A program made the position numbers and the translations under genes. The notes beneath the pieces were generated by a model. The model saw only the letters and a list, made by a program, of their open reading frames with translations. It did no database searches and was not told the origin of the DNA. A DNA stretch of 33,140 nt from the NCBI GenBank assembly GCA_018434245.1, contig JAHDPQ010000089.1, positions 1 through 33,140 on the forward strand, in the 5' to 3' direction. This stretch comes from Oscillospiraceae bacterium. Its GTDB lineage: Bacteria > Bacillota > Clostridia > Oscillospirales > Ruminococcaceae. Each line of letters starts with the position of its first letter. Positions within the stretch are counted from its first letter, which is position 1. Positions 29,006-33,140 of the stretch are shown here, one piece after another.

Positions 29006-31588
29006 CTATTTGGCTTCCAGCCAGTTGTGCCCGATGCCCACATCGGCCCGCAGAGGAACCGAAAGCTCCATAGCCCCCTCCATCTCCTCCCGCAAAATCC
29101 GGGAAGCGATGGTCGCTTCGTCCTGGGGGCACTCCACAATCAGTTCGTCATGGACCTGCAAAATCAGCCGGGCGCTGAGGCCTTCTTGCTTCAATCGTTG
29201 GAACACCCGCACCATAGCAACCTTGATGATGTCGGCAGCGGCCCCCTGAATGGGGGTGTTGAGGGCAACCCGTTTGCCGAACTCTCGCATCACCCGGTTG
29301 GAGCTGGCAAGCTCGGGAAGATACCGGCGGCGGCCCATCAAGGTCTGGACATAGCCGTGGTCGGTGGCAAACTCCACCGTCTCCTCCATATACTCCCGAA
29401 CACCGGAAAAGTGCTTGAGGTAGCCGTCGATGTAGGCCTTGGCCTCCCCCACGCTCACTCCAACATCCTGACTGAGGGAGTAGGCCCCGATACCGTACAC
29501 AATGCCAAAGTTAACCGCCTTGGCCCGGCTGCGCATACCGGGAGTCACCAGAGGCGGCGGCAGGTTAAACACCTGAGAAGCTGTGCGGGTGTGGATGTCC
29601 TCATCGTTTTGGAAGGCCTCGATCATATTCTTGTCCCCTGCAATATGGGCCAGTACCCGCAGCTCGATCTGAGAGTAGTCGGCATCCAACAGAAGGGTGT
29701 TGGGCCCCGCCACAAAGAAGCGGCGTAGCTCGCTGCCCAAAGCCGTGCGGATGGGAATGTTCTGCATGTTGGGCTCGGTGGAGGAAATCCGCCCGGTGCG
29801 GGTTAAGGTCTGCTGAAAGCTGGTGTGAATCCGTCCATCGGCCCCCACTACCTTGAGGAGTCCGTCCACATAGGTGGATTTGAGTTTTTGCACCTTGCGG
29901 TATTCCAGAATATCCTCAATGATGGGATGTTTTCCCTTGAGGTTTTCCAGTACATCGGCGCTGGTGGAATAGCCGGTCTTGGTTTTTTTTCCGGTGGGAA
30001 GCCCCAGCTTGTCGAACAAAATCTCTCCCAACTGCTTGGGGGAGTTGAGATTAAAGGTCTCCCCCGCCTGTTCAAAGACGCTGCTGCTGTATTTTTCAAT
30101 TTCTGCGTCTAGCTTTTCGCCGTAGGCCGTCAACCCCTCCACGTCGATACCGATGCCGGTATGTTCCATTTCCGCCAGCACCCGGCAAAGGGGCAACTCC
30201 ACCTGATGGAGCAGCTTATGCTGCCCGTTTTGAGAGATCTTTTCCTCCAGTACATCGGCCAAGGGAGTGTAGAGAGCGCACTCCTCCAGCAGGGGACCGC
30301 TGGCCCCGAAAAATCCCGCCAGCTCCACCGCTGGAGTGCCGTAGACGGCGGCCAGGCGGGAGATACTGTAGTCGTTGCTTTGGGGATCGAGAATATACCC
30401 GGCAATTTCCGTATCAAAGACAATGCCGTTTACTTCAAAATCTCCCACCAGTCCCGCATGGTACAGCTCCTTGAGGCGGTTGGTCCGCTTGGGCAGCGGG
30501 GAAGCAAGCAGCTTCTGTGCTGTCTTCTCCACATCTTTATCCCATAGGTATAGGGCCTCTTTGGTGATGAGGCAGAAAGCGATGATCTGATTCTCGTAGA
30601 TGTCAAAGAGGACATCCACCGGCTCCTTGCTCTCCAGAAGGTGCTCCGGCAGGGTGTTGAAGCTGATTTTCACCGGCTCCTGCCGCTGGGTTTCCGCCTC
30701 CCTAGGAGCCGCCCCTCTTTCGATCCCGAACTTTTCCACCAGAGAGAACAGCTCCAGCCGGCTCATCAACTCCCAGCTTTTCTGCTGGTCCGGCGGCTTG
30801 ATCTTGTAGTGGGGCAGGTGGGTGTCGATGGGAGCCTCGCAGTGAATGGTCACCAGCTCCCGGCTGAGAAAGGCCGCCTCGCGGCCCTCCCGCAGCTTGT
30901 TTTTGGCTCCGATTTTCACGCTGTCCAAAGCGTCGATATCCTCGTAAATCTTGTCCAGACTTCCGGCCTCCCGCATCAGAGCAAGGGCGGTCTTTTCCCC
31001 CACCCCGGGAACCCCCGGCACATTGTCGGAGCTGTCCCCCATCAGGGCCTTGAGGTCGATGAGCTGAGAGGGCGTCAGTTCATATTTTTCCCAGATATAG
31101 TCCTCATCCACCATTTCGGCGACGGGTCTTCCCCCTTTAGTATAGGCAAGACGCACCGTGGTATTTTGGCTCACCAGCTGAAAAGAGTCCCGGTCCCCGG
31201 TGGCGATGACGCAGGTGTCTCCCGATTGTTCGCAGGCTTTGGAAAGTGTGCCCAGCAGATCATCTGCCTCAAAGCCCTCCTGTTCCACCAGCGCAAAACC
31301 CAGAGCGGTGAGCAGTTCCTTGAGTGGCTCCACCTGCCGGGCCAGATCCTCCGGCATTCCCTTGCGCTGGGCCTTGTAGCCCTCATATTTCAGATGCCGA
31401 AAAGTGGGAGCACGCAGGTCAAAGCAGACCGCCACCCCGTCGGGTGCAATATCTTCCAGTAGCCGCAGCAGGATGGTCAAAAAGCCGTAGATGCCGTTGG
31501 TGGGCTCTCCCTCCCGGGTGGTGAGGAGCTTGATGCCGTAAAAGGCCCGGTTGAGAATGCTGTTGCCGTCAATGGCCAGCAGCTTCAT
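29006..31588 (-). CDS. polA: DNA polymerase I
   Basis: An 860-residue family A polymerase for Okazaki fragment processing and repair. The 5'-3' exonuclease domain (1-290) has L-L-A-I-D-G-N-S at the start, E-A-D-D-L-L-G, A-T-G-D-R-D-S-F and M-G-D-S-S-D-N-V-P-G-V-P-G-V-G. The middle domain reads V-L-F-D-I-Y-E where proofreading enzymes have D-x-E, so 3'-5' exonuclease activity is probably absent, as in Bacillus and Thermus. Polymerase motifs A (L-D-A-D-Y-S-Q-I-E-L-R, about 633), B (R-S-R-A-K-A-V-N-F-G-I-V-Y-G) and C (Q-V-H-D-E-L, about 813) are intact. The ATG follows AAGGGGGGA. It lies downstream of the polyamine genes on the same strand. Confidence 0.97.
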   Translation of the reverse strand: MKLLAIDGNSILNRAFYGIKLLTTREGEPTNGIYGFLTILLRLLEDIAPDGVAVCFDLRAPTFRHLKYEGYKAQRKGMPEDLARQVEPLKELLTALGFALVEQEGFEADDLLGTLSKACEQSGDTCVIATGDRDSFQLVSQNTTVRLAYTKGGRPVAEMVDEDYIWEKYELTPSQLIDLKALMGDSSDNVPGVPGVGEKTALALMREAGSLDKIYEDIDALDSVKIGAKNKLREGREAAFLSRELVTIHCEAPIDTHLPHYKIKPPDQQKSWELMSRLELFSLVEKFGIERGAAPREAETQRQEPVKISFNTLPEHLLESKEPVDVLFDIYENQIIAFCLITKEALYLWDKDVEKTAQKLLASPLPKRTNRLKELYHAGLVGDFEVNGIVFDTEIAGYILDPQSNDYSISRLAAVYGTPAVELAGFFGASGPLLEECALYTPLADVLEEKISQNGQHKLLHQVELPLCRVLAEMEHTGIGIDVEGLTAYGEKLDAEIEKYSSSVFEQAGETFNLNSPKQLGEILFDKLGLPTGKKTKTGYSTSADVLENLKGKHPIIEDILEYRKVQKLKSTYVDGLLKVVGADGRIHTSFQQTLTRTGRISSTEPNMQNIPIRTALGSELRRFFVAGPNTLLLDADYSQIELRVLAHIAGDKNMIEAFQNDEDIHTRTASQVFNLPPPLVTPGMRSRAKAVNFGIVYGIGAYSLSQDVGVSVGEAKAYIDGYLKHFSGVREYMEETVEFATDHGYVQTLMGRRRYLPELASSNRVMREFGKRVALNTPIQGAAADIIKVAMVRVFQRLKQEGLSARLILQVHDELIVECPQDEATIASRILREEMEGAMELSVPLRADVGIGHNWLEAK

Positions 31589-31776
31589 GGAAATCCCCCC
31601 TTATTCTTAGTATTGTTGGGCGGCGTCCTTCCACTAGACGCCAGATGATGGAAATCCCTGCTCCCAAAGGAGTCAGGGATGTTTCAAATCGTCGGTTGAG
31701 CAGACCGTTATTAGCCCCGTAATGAAGAGCCTGCCTGCTCAGGTGGCAAAAAATTCGCCCAGCTGGAAGGATGGCC
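31589..31776 (-). other. Spacer between speB and polA with a hairpin
   Basis: ATCCCTG-CTCC pairs with GGAG-T-CAGGGAT around 31652-31673. On the minus strand it ends in TTT, about 100 nt after the speB stop, and may weakly end the speE-speB transcript. A smaller GGCGTC/GACGCC stem lies nearer polA. No gene is supported. Confidence 0.4.
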
Positions 31777-32640
31777 TTAATCCTTGGCACCCAGCAACAG
31801 GAGCATCTCCCGCACCACCTTGCAGGCGGTGGCGGTGGAAACCCCGGAGGTGTCCAGCCCGGGAGCCAACTCCATCACATCGCAGGCCACCACATTGGCC
31901 TCCATCACCAGGTGCACCGCCTCCATCAGCTCCCGAAAGCTTGCGCCTCCTGCTTCGGGGGTGCCAGTGCCGGGGAAGAAGCCTGGGTCCAGCACATCCA
32001 GATCCAGTGTAAAGTAAATGGGCTTGTCACCCTTCTTCAGGACAGCAACCACTTCTTCCAGTCCTGCAAAGTCAAAGGGCCGGAGTTTGGTGTGCTCTTT
32101 GGCCCACAAGAACTCGGCCCGCTCCCCCGAGCGGATGCCAAACTGGGCGATGCGGCCATCCCCCATCAAATCCCAGCACCGGCGGATAACGCTGGCGTGG
32201 GAAAGCTCCACCCCAAGGTATTCCTCCCGCAGGTCGGTGTGGGCGTCAAAGTGGATGAGGTGCAGGTCGGGGTACTGCTCTAAGGTCGCCTGTACCGCCC
32301 CCAGAGTCAGAGAGTGCTCACCCCCCAACAGAAAGGGCCGCTTTCCGTCCCCTAGGATGGTGGCGGTCTGCTCCCGGATGAGGGCAAGAGTGGTCTTGCT
32401 GTCTCCAAAAGGCAGTTCCATATCCCCTGCGTCAAAGACAGAGCAATCGGTCAAATCCCGGTCCAGCCAAGGGCTGTAGGTTTCCAGCCCGAAGCTTTCC
32501 TGCCGAATGGCCCGGGGCCCAAAGCGGGTGCCCGGGCGGTTAGAGGTGGTGGAATCAAAGGGTGCGCCAAACAAGACGATGTCGGCGTCCCTGTAATCGG
32601 CATCGCAGGCGATAAAGGAATCAAATTGGCGGTGGAGCAT
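31777..32640 (-). CDS. speB: Agmatinase (ureohydrolase family)
   Basis: A 287-residue arginase/agmatinase-fold enzyme with the two-manganese site. The ligands appear in G-G-E-H-S, H-F-D-A-H-T-D-L and D-L-D-V-L-D-P, and S-H-A-S-V-I-R is the usual linker motif. Agmatinase turns agmatine into putrescine and urea. Its place directly after a spermidine synthase on the same strand favours agmatinase over arginase or guanidinobutyrase. The ATG at 32640 has AAAGGGGAG upstream; the frame extends further left only as a shadow of speE. Confidence 0.92.
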   Translation of the reverse strand: MLHRQFDSFIACDADYRDADIVLFGAPFDSTTSNRPGTRFGPRAIRQESFGLETYSPWLDRDLTDCSVFDAGDMELPFGDSKTTLALIREQTATILGDGKRPFLLGGEHSLTLGAVQATLEQYPDLHLIHFDAHTDLREEYLGVELSHASVIRRCWDLMGDGRIAQFGIRSGERAEFLWAKEHTKLRPFDFAGLEEVVAVLKKGDKPIYFTLDLDVLDPGFFPGTGTPEAGGASFRELMEAVHLVMEANVVACDVMELAPGLDTSGVSTATACKVVREMLLLLGAKD

Positions 32641-32732
32641 GGGAGTCTCCCCTTTCGTTGAGGCTGCTGATGATACAGGGGGCAAAAGAGCGCCTGCCCG
32701 TCCCATTTCCGGTGAGAAGCAGGCGGTAGCCA

Positions 32733-33140
32733 CTACTCCACTTCCCGTAAAAGCTCTTCCACGTAAGCGGGCAGAGCAAAGCATCCGGTGTGGAGGACGG
32801 TGGTATAGTACCGGGTTTTGATGTTGAGAGCCTTCCAAGCGGCGGCATCAAAATCCCGCAGGGGGTGACGCTGCTTGGAGGCAAAACCGAAGAGCCAGTG
32901 CCCCGAAGGATAGGTGGGAATGTGCACCTGATACACCCGGCTGATGGGGAAGCTCTGGACAATCCGCTTATGGGCACGCTGCATGGCTACGGCATCGTTC
33001 TCGTAAAAGGGGCTTTCGTGCTGGTTGACCATGACGCCGTCCTCTTTGAGGGCTTTGAAGCAGTTGCCATAAAACTCCTTGGTAAACAGCCCTTCCCCCG
33101 GGCCGAAGGGGTCGGTGGAATCCACAATGATCAGGTCGTA
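32733..33140 (-). CDS. speE: Spermidine synthase, C-terminal part (continues past right edge)
   Basis: The last 135 residues of a spermidine synthase; the 5' part lies outside the window. The visible start Y-D-L-I-I-V-D-S-T-D-P-F-G-P is the family's active-site motif (D-S-T/S-D-P) with the catalytic Asp. V-N-Q-H-E-S-P-F, Y-Q-V-H-I-P-T-Y-P-S-G-H-W-L-F-G-F-A-S-K and Y-Y-T-T-V-L-H-T-G-C-F-A-L-P follow as usual. It transfers aminopropyl groups from decarboxylated S-adenosylmethionine to putrescine. It precedes speB by 92 nt, in one polyamine operon. Confidence 0.95.
   Translation of the reverse strand, partial: YDLIIVDSTDPFGPGEGLFTKEFYGNCFKALKEDGVMVNQHESPFYENDAVAMQRAHKRIVQSFPISRVYQVHIPTYPSGHWLFGFASKQRHPLRDFDAAAWKALNIKTRYYTTVLHTGCFALPAYVEELLREVE

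Noticed and set aside
31569-31790. 73-residue minus-strand frame between speB and polA
   Set aside because: No ribosome binding site, overlaps both neighbours and spans hairpins; no family resemblance.

Overview
The window looks like chromosomal DNA of an anaerobic Firmicute, most likely a gut-type Clostridium-class bacterium (Oscillospirales/Ruminococcaceae-like). This rests on strong GGAGG ribosome binding sites, frequent TTG/GTG starts, intrinsic terminators, an ECF S component, a DUF6774-like small protein, a GlpP antiterminator, a CsoR-CopA pair and a proofreading-deficient type of DNA polymerase I. No 16S gene or other taxonomic marker is present, so this placement is an inference.

Left third (1-9250): an accessory, AT-richer, decayed region. 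It opens with the start of a Y-family DNA polymerase reading off the left edge. Next come fragments of a very large ICE-type helicase joined to a truncated IS256-family transposase. Then follows the most unusual part (2290-6310). Copies of a repeat of about 70 bp, each followed by a different intrinsic terminator, separate short conflict-type genes: a lipoprotein resembling XAC2610-type lysozyme inhibitors facing a GH19-type lysozyme with a phage-head (MuF-like) cysteine motif, a frameshifted HEPN/AbiU2-like remnant, and a chimeric toxin-like protein. After this come a Cys-rich mini-protein, an HD phosphohydrolase, a small conserved protein, a truncated YitT-family end, and a complete minus-strand cobalamin riboswitch with promoter and terminator but no intact gene behind it.

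Middle (9270-20850): GC-richer core genome. A minus-strand 5-oxoprolinase operon (pxpA, Nramp-like transporter, pxpB, pxpC) is followed by a membrane diguanylate cyclase with a solute-binding sensor. Two Ldh-family dehydrogenases converge, the second lying behind a GlpP antiterminator gene and a terminator hairpin. The MEP isoprenoid pair ispD-ispF follows, then three small proteins.

Right third (20850-33140): an orphan BtuF/FhuD-like lipoprotein, a GtrA membrane protein behind a long hairpin-rich leader, a pyridoxal/pyridoxamine kinase with an ECF S component (probable vitamin B6 salvage), a REC-HD-GYP c-di-GMP phosphodiesterase, csoR-copA copper efflux, DNA polymerase I, and the polyamine genes speE-speB at the right edge.

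The core genes form ordinary operons. The candidate new biology is the repeat-delimited cassette array at the left, above all the GH19 lysozyme/lipoprotein pair. Secondary interest lies in the pxp operon transporter, which lacks canonical Nramp metal motifs, and in several gene-leader RNA structures. All family assignments are from reading the translations; no database search was possible.
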